NCBI RefSeq assembly: GCF_030758455.1
Contig: NZ_CP132353.1
Location: forward strand, 1,798,001-1,862,000
Reading direction: 5' to 3'
DNA length: 64,000 nt
Origin: Erwinia pyri
GTDB lineage: Bacteria; Pseudomonadota; Gammaproteobacteria; Enterobacterales; Enterobacteriaceae
The notes under the pieces are model-generated. The model saw nothing but the letters and a program-made list of their open reading frames with translations. It was not told where the DNA came from and searched no databases. Position numbers and translations under genes: made by a program. Numbering within the stretch: position 1 is the stretch's first letter; each line of letters starts with the position of its first letter. Positions 28,833 to 41,303 of this stretch are shown here, one piece after another.

Positions 28833-30950
28833 TTAAAAATCATAGCCTACAGTAGCCACAACGGTGCGCTCAGCGCCCCAGTAGCAGTAACCCGTGCCGT
28901 AACAGGCAGAAACGTAATCACGATCGGTCACGTTATTGGCATTCACCTGCACAAATGCCCCTTTCAGGCTGCTGTTCCAGGCACCGAGATCGGCGCGGAC
29001 TGAAGCGTCGAACAGGGTAGTAGAGGGCAGGCGAGTGGTGTTTTCATTGTCTGCCCACTGTTTGCCGATGTAACGCACGCCAGCGCCCACGCTGATGCCC
29101 CAGTCGAACTGGTATTTCGCCCAAGCCGACGCCATGGAGTTTGGCGTTACGTAAGGGGTGTGGCCATCGTTACCATCCACAGAGTCCTTGAAGCGAACAT
29201 GGCTCAGAGTGTAGTTAGCGAGAGTGCTCAGGCGTGGCGTGATCTGGTTATGCGCTTCCAGCTCAATACCCTGCGAATGCACTTTTCCAGCAGGTTCATA
29301 GTAAGAACCTACCACTACCCGGTTGCCAACATCTTTCTGCGTCAGATCATAGAGGGCAACGGAGTAGAGATCGGATGTGCCGTTCGGCTGATATTTTACC
29401 CCCGCCTCATACTGCTCTGAAGTGGTTGGCTTCAGCAGATTATCATTTGCATCGGAGAGTGACTGCGGCGTAATGGCCTGGCTGTAGCTGGCGTAAGGCG
29501 AGATGCCATTATCAAAGGCGTAGAGCAGGGCGGCACGGCCACTGATGTGATCATCCTGGCGGCGATGCTTAGTGCTGGTGGACCAGGTTTCGTTTTCCGA
29601 GACAATGCGATCGTAACGGCCGGAGAGATCCAGGTGCCATTTCTGCCAGATCATCTCATCCTGCAGATAGACGCCGGTCTGGTAATAACGGCGCTGAGAA
29701 TTAACAAAGTCGTAGTTCTGACGGCTGCCCACCGCCTCCCCTGTTACGGCATTAAGCTGATTTGCCACGTCGCTGGCATCGCTTAAATCATTTTTGTACT
29801 GGTGGTATTCGCCGCCCAGCACCACTTTATGCTCGACTTCGCCTGTAGCGAAATCCGCCTCCAACTGGTTATCAATAGCAAAGGCATCCAGCGAGGAACG
29901 TGAGCCGGAATAGTAACGGTTTAACAGATCCGGATTTTTGCTGTCCCAGCCTATTTGATAAACCTGATCCAAATCGACGTCAGAGTGGGAATAGCTGGCA
30001 TTGGAACGGAACGCCCAGGTGTCATTGAAACGATGCGAGAATTCATAGCTGTAAATCTGTTCATTACGCTTGAACTGATCCAGCGAGCTGTCACCATCGT
30101 AGAAACCATTACTGAGCTTACGACCATTATGTTCCGTGATGCTGCCATCGCCCGGCACGGCACCGTGATAGCCGCCTGAGGGATCTTTTTGCAGATAAGC
30201 GCGCAGCAGCAATGAAGTATCTTCATCCGGCTGCCAGAGCAGAGAAGGGGAAATAGCATACTTCTCTTCGCGAGTGTGATCGTACTGCGTGTCGCTGTTG
30301 CGGGTGATGCCCGTCAGGCGAAACGCCCATTGATCGTTAATAGCATTGGTGTAATCAAAGGCGGCGCTGTTAGTGGCATTAGTCCCGGTCGAGGCGCGGA
30401 AATGGCCTTCCTGCTTAAACTGCGGGCGCTTAGACGTTTCCATTACCAGACCGCCGGGCACGGTCTGCCCATACAGGGCAGAAGAGGGGCCTTTGATCAC
30501 ATCGATACGTTCCAGGAACCAGGGATCCACCTGCAACACGTTATAGCTGCCCGGGTCGCTCATCAGTCGCAACCCGTCCAGGAAGACGTTATCCACATCG
30601 CCGCCGTGGAAGCCCCGCAGGGATACGGTGTCATAACGAGTCGCTGCACCCGCGAAGTTAGTAAATGCGCCAGCGGTATAGTTGAGCGCTTGGTTAACGT
30701 TCATCGCACCCTGATCTTCCATCTGCTGGCGGGTCACAACGGAAACAGACTGGGCAGTGGTGATCAGGGGGCGATCCGTTTTTGTCGCGCCCGTAGAGGT
30801 CTTAGCCGTATAACCCTCTGTTGGCGAAGAGGCCGTTTCAGCAGGTTGAGCGGTGACCACCAGTGTCTCTGCCGCAAAGGTAAAAGCCGGTGCAGTCAGC
30901 GCAATCGAGCACAGCAAAGCAGAACGCTTTAAGCTAAAAGCCATTCTCAT
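28833..30950 (-). CDS. TonB-dependent hydroxamate siderophore receptor (FoxA/FhuA-like)
   Basis: 705 residues: Sec signal to about residue 27, TonB box ETLVVTA right after cleavage, plug domain (QSVSVVTRQQMEDQG ... LDGLRLMSDPGSYNVLQVDP ... IDVIKGPSSALYG), then a 22-strand barrel ending NNVTDRDYVSACYGTGYCYWGAERTVV (read in parts) and a terminal Phe. The CYGTGYCYWGAER ending is typical of the FhuA/FcuA/FoxA group; ferrioxamine is the likeliest ligand by analogy with Erwinia. Start 30950 follows AAGGGA. A Fur box upstream predicts iron repression. It is inserted between ymgE and treA. Confidence 0.87.
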   Translation of the reverse strand: MRMAFSLKRSALLCSIALTAPAFTFAAETLVVTAQPAETASSPTEGYTAKTSTGATKTDRPLITTAQSVSVVTRQQMEDQGAMNVNQALNYTAGAFTNFAGAATRYDTVSLRGFHGGDVDNVFLDGLRLMSDPGSYNVLQVDPWFLERIDVIKGPSSALYGQTVPGGLVMETSKRPQFKQEGHFRASTGTNATNSAAFDYTNAINDQWAFRLTGITRNSDTQYDHTREEKYAISPSLLWQPDEDTSLLLRAYLQKDPSGGYHGAVPGDGSITEHNGRKLSNGFYDGDSSLDQFKRNEQIYSYEFSHRFNDTWAFRSNASYSHSDVDLDQVYQIGWDSKNPDLLNRYYSGSRSSLDAFAIDNQLEADFATGEVEHKVVLGGEYHQYKNDLSDASDVANQLNAVTGEAVGSRQNYDFVNSQRRYYQTGVYLQDEMIWQKWHLDLSGRYDRIVSENETWSTSTKHRRQDDHISGRAALLYAFDNGISPYASYSQAITPQSLSDANDNLLKPTTSEQYEAGVKYQPNGTSDLYSVALYDLTQKDVGNRVVVGSYYEPAGKVHSQGIELEAHNQITPRLSTLANYTLSHVRFKDSVDGNDGHTPYVTPNSMASAWAKYQFDWGISVGAGVRYIGKQWADNENTTRLPSTTLFDASVRADLGAWNSSLKGAFVQVNANNVTDRDYVSACYGTGYCYWGAERTVVATVGYDF

Positions 30951-31274
30951 TGTCAATTCCCTTACAAAGTGCGAAGTAAGAACCGTCATCGCGGCCAGAG
31001 AGAGCGAGCGCACTTAACGGTAATATAAAGATGTATGATAATCTCAATGAGAATTATTATCTTTTCGTTAAAGCGTTTCAAGCATTGATTTTGCTTATAT
31101 TTTCCCCTGCTAAAATCAGGGGAATTAGCTTTCTAAGCTGAGTGGACCTGCCAGAGAGGGGGAACAGGGCAGAAGAGAAGGTAATCAGAGCTTGAGTATT
31201 ACTGAGGTCGATAAACGGGGAAGGTCAGGAAGCGTGGCGGCCCGTGGCAAAAAACAGGGCCGCCAGAAAGCAGA
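30951..31274. other. Intergenic region with Fur box and treA hairpin
   Basis: No gene seen. Receptor-proximal part carries the Fur site (31036-31061). The treA-proximal end has an 8-bp stem GGCGGCCC/GGGCCGCC (31236-31243 with 31257-31264) with a 13-base loop of A/T in the middle, a weak terminator candidate for treA. The rest shows nothing. Confidence 0.5.
31036..31061 (-). promoter_or_regulatory. Fur box of the siderophore receptor
   Basis: TGATAATCTCAATGAGAATT followed by ATTATC: overlapping Fur half-sites (GATAAT ... ATTATC; TGAGAAT-T-ATTATC matches the 7-1-7 inverted repeat with few differences). It lies about 90 bases upstream of the receptor start. Confidence 0.75.
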
Positions 31275-32942
31275 TTATTGACCGGAAGCGATATCACCTA
31301 CGTTATTACAGGTTTTATTTTTCGGACAGTAGAGATCCATCAGCTTGAGCGTAACGCCGTTGGTCCAGCCAAAACCATCCTGCAGCGGATATTCGCCGCC
31401 ACCGCCGCCTCCCAGCCCTTTGCCTTCCACAACATATTTTTCAACCAGCTTATGCTCCTTATCATAGGTGGTCTGAACATTTTTCAGGAAGCGCATGCCG
31501 ATATCCTTCGCCAGCGTCTGCTTACCGTAATTGTTCAGCCCCTGCACTGCCGCCCACTGCAGCGGAGCCCAGCCGTTTGGTGCATCCCACTGCTGGCCAT
31601 TATTAACGTTGGTGGTGACCAGCCCTCCTTCCTTAACAAGCTGCGCCTGCACCGCCGACGCGGTACGGGTGGCTTTCTCTTGGGTTGCGGCCTGCAGGTA
31701 AAGAGGGAAGAGCGCAGCGGCCGTCAGCTGAGGACGGACTGAGCCTTTTTTCCAGTCATAATCCGCATACCAGCCCTGTTTATCATCCCAGAGATAACGG
31801 TTGATCGCCGCCTGACGCGTTTCCGCCAGCTGGCTGAAGTGTTCAGCCGCCTGGTCGTTTTTCGCGACTTTATTAGCCCGCGCCAGCGTCTTCTCCAGAT
31901 GGAACATCAGCGCGTTCAGATCGACCGGGACGATGCGGGTAGTGTGAATAGTGGAAAGGTCGCCTGGCTTATCAAACCAGCGGGAACTGAAGTCCCAGCC
32001 GGAGGCGGCGCCAGAGCGTAAATCCCGGTACAGCTCCGCTTTATTGCGGTTTTCGGCTTTCCCGGCGGTGGCTATATCATCCATATAGGATTCCGTTCTC
32101 GGGACGTCACGGGCATCCCAGTAACGGTTCAGCAAGGTACCATCTTTGAGTTTCACCACGCGTTTACTGGCTTCACCAGCCTTCACGCTGTCGGCATCAG
32201 CCATCCAGTAGTCATACTCTTTCTGCAGCTGCGGCAGATATTTAGTGTAAACGCTGTCGCCCTGATGCTGAGCCAGCAAATCGACCATCATGCTGAAGAA
32301 GGGAGGTTGAGAGCGACTGAGATAGTAGCTGCGGTTACCATTCGGGATATGTCCGTAGGTATCCAGCTCGTGGGCAAAGTTGTCTGCCATGTCCTGCACC
32401 CGATCCCAGTGCCCGCTTTCGGCCAGGCCGAGCATGGTGAAATAGCTGTCCCAGTAATAGACCTCACGGAAGCGTCCGCCAGGGACAACATAAGGTTTGG
32501 GTAGCGGTAGCAAAGAGTCCCACTGGTTCGCCTGCCGGGCTGAACGGGTCAGCACCGGCCACAGACCATCAATATGCTCGCGGAGGCTCTGTCCGGCTGG
32601 CGGTACATATTTCTCGCCTTCAGCGGGCAGCGTGAAGTTGGCATTCACGAAGCGCCTGAGATCAAAATTGCGCTGGGATTTCTGCATCTGCCAGTCGGCC
32701 AGAATCGAGGAAGGATTACTTTTAGGCACCGCATCAGCAAAGGTTTTCTGATCCGGAAAAAGTTTTGCTGCCTGCACGGCATGGAACAGCGGCCCCAGGC
32801 GAATATCTGGCGGCTGAGGAGCCTGGCTCAAAAGATGCTGTTCGCTGTCGCTTTGCGCCGCATAACCCGTTTGTGTCAGTGCGGCCACCATAAACGGCAG
32901 CACCAGCACCGCTTTCCATTGACGCTTCTCGACTCTTTGCAT
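31275..32942 (-). CDS. treA: TreA, periplasmic trehalase
   Basis: GH37 trehalase, hydrolysing trehalose to two glucose in the periplasm. Sec signal to about residue 28; signature 1 [14 protein letters not shown] near residue 155 and signature 2 [12 protein letters not shown] near 455; catalytic acid region SGWDFSSRW; the glycine run GGGGGGEYP near the end is typical. 555 residues against 565 in E. coli. Start follows GGAG. In E. coli treA is also close to ycgR/ymgE; here the receptor separates them. Confidence 0.95.
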   Translation of the reverse strand: MQRVEKRQWKAVLVLPFMVAALTQTGYAAQSDSEQHLLSQAPQPPDIRLGPLFHAVQAAKLFPDQKTFADAVPKSNPSSILADWQMQKSQRNFDLRRFVNANFTLPAEGEKYVPPAGQSLREHIDGLWPVLTRSARQANQWDSLLPLPKPYVVPGGRFREVYYWDSYFTMLGLAESGHWDRVQDMADNFAHELDTYGHIPNGNRSYYLSRSQPPFFSMMVDLLAQHQGDSVYTKYLPQLQKEYDYWMADADSVKAGEASKRVVKLKDGTLLNRYWDARDVPRTESYMDDIATAGKAENRNKAELYRDLRSGAASGWDFSSRWFDKPGDLSTIHTTRIVPVDLNALMFHLEKTLARANKVAKNDQAAEHFSQLAETRQAAINRYLWDDKQGWYADYDWKKGSVRPQLTAAALFPLYLQAATQEKATRTASAVQAQLVKEGGLVTTNVNNGQQWDAPNGWAPLQWAAVQGLNNYGKQTLAKDIGMRFLKNVQTTYDKEHKLVEKYVVEGKGLGGGGGGEYPLQDGFGWTNGVTLKLMDLYCPKNKTCNNVGDIASGQ

Positions 32943-33084
32943 TGATAGTTCTCCATGTCCGGACGGTAAGTAGTTGACCCTGAACCAAACTTTAGACGAA
33001 ATTTTGGTTAACCACCTTGTTGGAACCGGGAAATGTGAACTGGTCTGGATTTTCAGCTGGCTGAAACCAGGAAATTAACGGTGT

Positions 33085-34116
33085 TTACTGGCCCTGGAGA
33101 GCCGGGGGGAACGGCCCTCTGCTTACTGAATCTCTGATAATCAGCTCAGAGATAAAGCCATTCTCTTTAGCCAGCGTGCCACCATCCAGCATCGAAATAA
33201 TCTGGGCGATCACCGCATTCACCATTTCGCTGACCGGATCCTTAACGCTGGAAAGAGAGGGGTTCAGCCAGGGAGCGGTGGGAATATTATCAAAACCGAT
33301 CACCGAAACCTCTGCCGGCACCTGCAGACCAGCCAGATTAAGCGCTTTTATCGCACCAATCGCCATCTCATCGTTACTGGCTAACAGGGCGCTGAAAGAG
33401 TGGCCCTCCCGCAGTAAGGTTTCAACCGCTGCCGCACCGCTGGCCGGAGACCATTTTCCCTGCACAATCAGCGCTTCCTCAACGGGCAGCTTATGCGCTG
33501 TCAGCGCCGCTTTGTAGCCTGCAAGGCGTTCAAGGGCGGTTGGAGAGTCCAGTGAACCGGTGATAAAGCCGATCTGCCGGTGGCCCTGATTAATCAGATA
33601 GTCCGTGGCGTGAAAACTGGACCCTTTATGATCGCAGAAAATGCAGTGGCTCTGATGCTTGCGCAATTTACGGTTCACCACCATCACCGGCTTTTTATCA
33701 CTGTCGATGATGCCATCCAGCTCATCACCTGATAAAAAGCGAGGATAGATGATGATGCCATCGCAGCGAAGATCCCGCAGAAATTCGATGGCGGCGCGCT
33801 CTTCACCGGCGCTGTTTTTGCCATCCACCAGCAACAGCTGGCGGCCACAGGCGTCGAGCTTTTTGGCGGCCTGAGAGATCAGTTCGTTGAAATAGGGGCC
33901 GTTATAGAGGGTATTGGTGACCACCAGACCGATGCACATCGATTTGCTGGTAGCCAGATTTCTGGCCAGCAGATTAGGCCGGTAACCCGCCTCCTCAATG
34001 GCTTTAAAAACCTGATCTTTCGTCTGCTGGCTGACGTAGCCTTTGCCCGAAAGCACGCGAGAAACCGTGGCTTTAGACACGCCCGCTTTGGTTGCCACTT
34101 CCTGCATCGTTGACAC
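33085..34116 (-). CDS. ascG: AscG, LacI-family repressor of the asc operon
   Basis: 343 residues. LacI helix-turn-helix at the N-terminus (MQEVATKAGVSKATVSRVL), hinge NLLARNLA, and a periplasmic-binding-protein effector domain (GRQLLLVDGKNSAGEE ... YPRFLSGDELD ... ITGSLDSPTALERLAGY). It is closely similar throughout to E. coli AscG and sits divergent from ascFB. Represses aryl-beta-glucoside (arbutin, salicin, cellobiose) utilisation. An AscG-like operator lies in the intergenic region. Confidence 0.92.
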   Translation of the reverse strand: MSTMQEVATKAGVSKATVSRVLSGKGYVSQQTKDQVFKAIEEAGYRPNLLARNLATSKSMCIGLVVTNTLYNGPYFNELISQAAKKLDACGRQLLLVDGKNSAGEERAAIEFLRDLRCDGIIIYPRFLSGDELDGIIDSDKKPVMVVNRKLRKHQSHCIFCDHKGSSFHATDYLINQGHRQIGFITGSLDSPTALERLAGYKAALTAHKLPVEEALIVQGKWSPASGAAAVETLLREGHSFSALLASNDEMAIGAIKALNLAGLQVPAEVSVIGFDNIPTAPWLNPSLSSVKDPVSEMVNAVIAQIISMLDGGTLAKENGFISELIIRDSVSRGPFPPALQGQ

Positions 34117-34267
34117 AGGCTCCTCCTGGAAGAGTAACGTTGATGCGCCATTCTACACATTCTGCCTGCCATACGGCGAATTCCCCTTTAACCCGATCGC
34201 TATCACAAATTTCGAACGCCATTTTAACTAACTGTTGAAGTTGAGCAGGGAAATGAACATTCTCGTG

Positions 34268-34281
34268 TGAAACCGGTTACC
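34268..34281 (+). promoter_or_regulatory. Probable AscG operator
   Basis: TGAAACCGGTTACC, nearly the palindrome TGAAACCGGTTTCA bound by E. coli AscG/GalR-type repressors. It lies 90 bases before ascF. Only one site was seen. Confidence 0.6.
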
Positions 34282-34370
34282 TATTGTTTCAGCCTGAACA
34301 TTTTTTTGCCCTGCTGGCATCAGTAATATTCACTGAAATTCGCTTAACCTTATGATTCTGGAGTGGTTTC

Positions 34371-37282
<2,912 letters not shown>

Positions 37283-37321
37283 AATCCGGGCTTTCGCGAA
37301 GTGCTGACAAGCTGCCATGCT

Positions 37322-37365
37322 GCAACCATGAAAATCCCGGCCTCTGCCGGGATTTTCATGGTTGC
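37322..37365. terminator. Bidirectional terminator between ascB and fumA
   Basis: A 20-bp perfect stem (37322-37341 with 37346-37365), core AAAATCCCGGC/GCCGGGATTTT, loop CTCT. It separates two convergent genes and has A- and T-runs inside the stem. Confidence 0.85.
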
Positions 37366-37386
37366 TGCTCAGAAGCTATCAGGCCG

Positions 37387-39033
37387 TTACTTCACACATT
37401 TAGCGCACTGTTCCAGACTGATTTTCTGGAAGAAGTCGTTGCCTTTATCATCCACCAGAATAAAGGCCGGGAAGTTTTCCACCTCAATTTTCCAGATAGC
37501 CTCCATCCCCAGTTCCGGGTACTCGACGCACTCCAGGCTCTTGATGCTTTGCTGCGCCAGTACCGCTGCCGGACCGCCGATGCTGCCGAGGTAGAAGCCG
37601 CCATGCTTCTGGCAGGCGTCCGTCACCTGCTGGCTGCGGTTGCCTTTTGCCAGCATAATCAGGCTGCCGCCCGCTTCCTGGAGCTGATCGACATAGGAAT
37701 CCATGCGGCCTGCGGTGGTCGGGCCCAGCGAGCCGGATGCGTAGCCTTCAGGCGTCTTGGCCGGTCCCGCGTAATAGATGGGGTGATCCTTCACGTACTG
37801 CGGCAGACCTTCACCATTATCCAGGCGCTCTTTCAGCTTCGCATGGGCAATATCACGCGCCACGATGATAGTGCCGCTCAGGGAAAGACGGGTGGAAACC
37901 GGATGCTGAGAAAGCTGCGCCAGGATCTCCTGCATCGGGCGATTCAGATCGATATGCAGCACTTCTCCTTCACCCTGCTGGCGCAGTTCGGCAGGAATAA
38001 AGCGGCCTGGGTTATCTTCCAGCTTCTCAATCCAGATACCTTCACGGTTGATCTTCGCCTTGATATTGCGGTCCGCCGAGCAGGAGACGCCCATCCCGAC
38101 CGGGCAGGAGGCGCCGTGACGCGGCAGGCGGATGACGCGGATATCATGTGCAAAGTATTTGCCGCCAAACTGTGCGCCCAGCCCCAGCTGTTGTGCCGCA
38201 GTCAGCAGCTCCTCTTCCAGCTGCACGTCGCGGAACGCCTGACCATGCTCGTTGCCTTCGGTTGGCAGACCGTCGTAATAATGGGTAGATGCCAGCTTGA
38301 CCGTCTTCAGCGTGCTTTCAGCGGAGGTTCCGCCAATCACAAAGGCGATATGGTAGGGCGGGCAGGCCGCGGTGCCGAGCGTCAGCATTTTGCCAATCAG
38401 GTAATCCTTCAGCTTGGCCGGGCTGAGCAGCGCCTTGGTTTCCTGATAAAGATAGGTTTTGTTGGCCGAGCCGCCGCCTTTGGCGATGCAGAGGAATTTG
38501 TATTCCGCGCCGTCCACGCTGTAAAGATCGATCTGTGCCGGCAGGTTGGTGCCGGTATTCACTTCTTTATACATATCCAGCGCAACGGTCTGCGAGTAGC
38601 GCAGGTTGTCTTCGATGTAAGTGTTATAAACACCCTGTGACAGGGCTGCTTCATCGCCGCCGCCGGTCCAGACCCGCTGGCCTTTTTTACCGCTGATAAT
38701 GGCCGTGCCGGTATCCTGACAGGTTGGCAGCACGCCTTTAGCGGCAATTTCAGAATTCCTCAGGAACTGCAGCGCCACATAGCGATCGTTCTGGCTCGCC
38801 TCAGGATCGGCGAGAATGGCCGCAACCTGTTGCTGATGAGCGGGGCGCAGCATAAATGAGGCGTCGTGAAACGCCTGTTGCGCCATCAGCGTCAGCGCTT
38901 GCGGATCAACCTTCAGCACTTCCTGCCCGTCAAACTCAGCGACAGAAACATAATCGGAAGTCAGCAGATAATAGTCAGTATCGTCAGGAGCAAGAGGGAA
39001 GGGGTTCTGATAAAAGAAAGGTTTATTCGACAT
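37387..39033 (-). CDS. fumA: Class I (iron-sulfur) fumarate hydratase, FumA/FumB type
   Basis: 548 residues, identical in length to E. coli FumA and FumB. [4Fe-4S] cysteines are in [23 protein letters not shown] and near [21 protein letters not shown] and [10 protein letters not shown] are family hallmarks. Interconverts malate and fumarate; oxygen-labile, as in the family. ATG 39033 gives [13 protein letters not shown]. Downstream of the dicarboxylate antiporter on the same strand, separated by 154 bases with a hairpin. With DcuSR and an FNR box close by, its role is probably that of FumB, feeding fumarate reduction; FumA-type housekeeping use is possible. Confidence 0.94.
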   Translation of the reverse strand: MSNKPFFYQNPFPLAPDDTDYYLLTSDYVSVAEFDGQEVLKVDPQALTLMAQQAFHDASFMLRPAHQQQVAAILADPEASQNDRYVALQFLRNSEIAAKGVLPTCQDTGTAIISGKKGQRVWTGGGDEAALSQGVYNTYIEDNLRYSQTVALDMYKEVNTGTNLPAQIDLYSVDGAEYKFLCIAKGGGSANKTYLYQETKALLSPAKLKDYLIGKMLTLGTAACPPYHIAFVIGGTSAESTLKTVKLASTHYYDGLPTEGNEHGQAFRDVQLEEELLTAAQQLGLGAQFGGKYFAHDIRVIRLPRHGASCPVGMGVSCSADRNIKAKINREGIWIEKLEDNPGRFIPAELRQQGEGEVLHIDLNRPMQEILAQLSQHPVSTRLSLSGTIIVARDIAHAKLKERLDNGEGLPQYVKDHPIYYAGPAKTPEGYASGSLGPTTAGRMDSYVDQLQEAGGSLIMLAKGNRSQQVTDACQKHGGFYLGSIGGPAAVLAQQSIKSLECVEYPELGMEAIWKIEVENFPAFILVDDKGNDFFQKISLEQCAKCVK

Positions 39034-39108
39034 TGTTTTCTCACTTAACGCCGCCTTCGGCCGGAGCGACAGGCCCACAGGCGACTAAGAGTTATGATTT
39101 TAATCCGG

Positions 39109-39129
39109 CCGGCCAGCTTTGCTGGCCGG
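39109..39129. terminator. Hairpin between the antiporter and fumA
   Basis: Perfect 9-bp stem CCGGCCAGC/GCTGGCCGG with loop TTT. On the minus strand it follows the antiporter stop but lacks an immediate T-run (CCGGATTAAAAT follows), so it may be an attenuator or transcript-stability element. Confidence 0.5.
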
Positions 39130-39187
39130 GGGAAGATGATATAACAATATTTCAACATCTGCATGCTTCTGCGGCGTAGCCGGGGCA

Positions 39188-40699
39188 TCAGAACATCATT
39201 ACCATCCACGGATAGGCAATCAGCATCATACCGCCCAGGAAGATAGCGCCAAAGATGGTGCCAAGACGCCAGTAATCTTTGGTCGGCAGATAACCGCTAC
39301 CGTAATAGATGGGGCTTGGGCCGGTACCGTAAGGGGTGATGATCCCCATTACGCCCAGCGAAGTCACCATCATCAGGCAGTAGACCGGCATATTGATGCC
39401 CGGGATCGCGGCGGCGATGGTCAGCATCGCTGGCAGCAGGGCAGTGGTGTGCGCGGTGGTACTGGCAAACAGGTAGTGCAGCAGGAAGAAGGCGATTAGC
39501 AGCATCACTGCCGCAACCTGCGGGTCAAAGCCGTTGAGCAGTTGGCCACCCTCTTTACCCAACCAGGCGATAAAGCCGACGCGGGCCAGTCCATCCGCCA
39601 GCGCAACCAGCGTGGCGAACCAGGCAAAGGTGTTCCAGGCAGGTTTGTTGCTGGTGATATCATTCCAGTTCAATACGCCGGTCCACAGCATCAGGACCAC
39701 CACCAGCAGCGCGGCCATCGCCGGTTCAATCCACGAGGTGGCGAAGATCCACATCAGCAGCGCGCTACAGACAAACACCAGCAGCAGAATTTCATTCCGG
39801 GTCAGCTTGCCGAGTTTTTCCAGCTCGCTTTTCGCCCAGCGCGGCACTTCATCATTAATTTTCACTTCCGGCGGGTAGAACCAGTAGGCCAGCAGCGGCA
39901 TGGTGAGGATCAGCAGCACGCCCAGCGGCAGGAAGGCCAGGAACCAGGTTCCCCAGGAGATTTCAAAACCAACGATGCTTTTAACCAGCGCCAGGGCCAG
40001 CAGGTTTGGCGCCAGCGCCGACAGGAACATAGAGCTGGTGATACAGGCAGCGGTGATAGCCACCCACATCAGGTAAGAGCCGATTTTACGGGCGCTGGGG
40101 TCGTTGGGTTTAGAACCATATAAAGGAGGAAGGTTGGCGATAATCGGATAGATGGTACCACCGCTGCGTGCGGTATTCGAAGGGGTGAACGGCGCCAGCA
40201 GCAGATCTGCGAAGGTAATGGCATAACCCAGCGTCAGGCTGCGGCGGCCGAGATACTTCACCAGAATCAGTGCCAGACGGCGGCCAAACTGCGTTTTATC
40301 GTAGCCGGCGGCGAACATAAAGGCACCGAAAATCAGCCAGACGGTGGAGTTGCCGAAGCCGCTCACTGCCCATTTGAACGATTCGCTGGCCATTTTAAAT
40401 TTCGGGTTAGCGAGTTCTGCCGGACTGAACAGCAGCCACTGGCTGAACAGGGCGATCACCACCACCCCGGTCAGGCCAATCACCGCCCCAGGCAGCGGTT
40501 CGAAGATCAAACCGACGATAACGCCAACGAAGATGGCAAAGAAGTGCCAGGCATGCGGTTCTAACCCTTCCGGTACCGGAACCAGCAGCAGGATAACCGC
40601 CACCAGTACGGGTAAAAACATCATGATCAGGCGTTTTTTGGTTCCCTGGGCGGCTGGTGCAGCTTTGGGAGGTTCACTGACTGTCGCAAGTGGTTTCAT
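39188..40699 (-). CDS. DASS-family dicarboxylate:succinate antiporter (TtdT/YflS-like)
   Basis: 503 residues, about 12 membrane segments. Close along its length to E. coli TtdT (tartrate/succinate antiporter) and plant-type 2-oxoglutarate/malate translocators: FEPLPGAVIGLTGVVV, LLAPFTPSNTARSGGTIYPI, FASTTAHTTALLP and GIITPYGTGPSPIYYGSGY. The two SNT-like motifs bind the dicarboxylate. Likely swaps an external C4- (or citrate) substrate for succinate; which one cannot be read. ATG 40699 preferred over TTG 40714; neither has a good Shine-Dalgarno. Divergent from the flavoprotein gene. Confidence 0.88.
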   Translation of the reverse strand: MKPLATVSEPPKAAPAAQGTKKRLIMMFLPVLVAVILLLVPVPEGLEPHAWHFFAIFVGVIVGLIFEPLPGAVIGLTGVVVIALFSQWLLFSPAELANPKFKMASESFKWAVSGFGNSTVWLIFGAFMFAAGYDKTQFGRRLALILVKYLGRRSLTLGYAITFADLLLAPFTPSNTARSGGTIYPIIANLPPLYGSKPNDPSARKIGSYLMWVAITAACITSSMFLSALAPNLLALALVKSIVGFEISWGTWFLAFLPLGVLLILTMPLLAYWFYPPEVKINDEVPRWAKSELEKLGKLTRNEILLLVFVCSALLMWIFATSWIEPAMAALLVVVLMLWTGVLNWNDITSNKPAWNTFAWFATLVALADGLARVGFIAWLGKEGGQLLNGFDPQVAAVMLLIAFFLLHYLFASTTAHTTALLPAMLTIAAAIPGINMPVYCLMMVTSLGVMGIITPYGTGPSPIYYGSGYLPTKDYWRLGTIFGAIFLGGMMLIAYPWMVMMF

Positions 40700-41303
40700 A
40701 GTTTTTGTCTGCAAGTTGAGGAGAATGCTTTATAGCGTTGCGGTTAATTGTAGATCTGAATGCTTTTTTTAGTTTAATAATGTTTTTTCATCGGTTAATC
40801 GCAACGACCGAAATTAGAGTAGGCTGTTTATTTCTGTACTCACTAAGAGTTTATTAATTAGCTGCAGATATCATGCGATTTGCCTGAAATAAGAATATTG
40901 ATCTGGATCAATAAATATTTCCATCAGGTTTTTATTTTTTAAAATAATTACGCTAATTCCCTTGCATCTTGTGCCTGGAACCCGAAAAAAACGTGTTCAA
41001 CCTAAGGGTTAATTTCCTGAAAACATAAAGGTAATTTTTAATTGTATGATACGTAAAGGTTTATTTCTGGTGTTAATCAGAAGTTGCTTTTTATCAACTA
41101 TTGGTTAACAATTAAAGGTGATTTTTATCTCTTCGCCGTTAATTACAGGCTCCCTATTATTTAAAAGTTTAAAAACTAAATTTATCGGTTATATAAGCAA
41201 AGAAACGGGTATATTAATCACATGACATCGGACCACTTAATTATAGGGAAATAATGCGTCCGCGACAGATTTCCAGACTTTTAAATTTTTGGAGTTGTTC
41301 ATC
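40700..41303. promoter_or_regulatory. 604-bp AT-rich divergent regulatory region
   Basis: Lies between antiporter and flavoprotein genes and is much more AT-rich than its surroundings. It contains a perfect FNR box (40898-40911) and several TTAAT/ATTAA stretches (around 40850, 41150, 41210, 41240) that could take DcuR or other regulators. No real gene; a 24-codon frame at 41254-41328 overlaps the flavoprotein start. Confidence 0.6.
40898..40911. promoter_or_regulatory. FNR box
   Basis: TTGATCTGGATCAA, an exact match to TTGAT-N4-ATCAA. Toward the antiporter, a CATGAT -10-like hexamer lies at the distance expected for an FNR site at -41.5; the plus-strand -10 is less clear. Predicts anaerobic activation. 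Confidence 0.82.

Noticed and set aside
37549..38640. 363-codon plus-strand frame inside fumA
   Set aside because: Antisense shadow of the class I fumarase, no ribosome site or recognisable domain.
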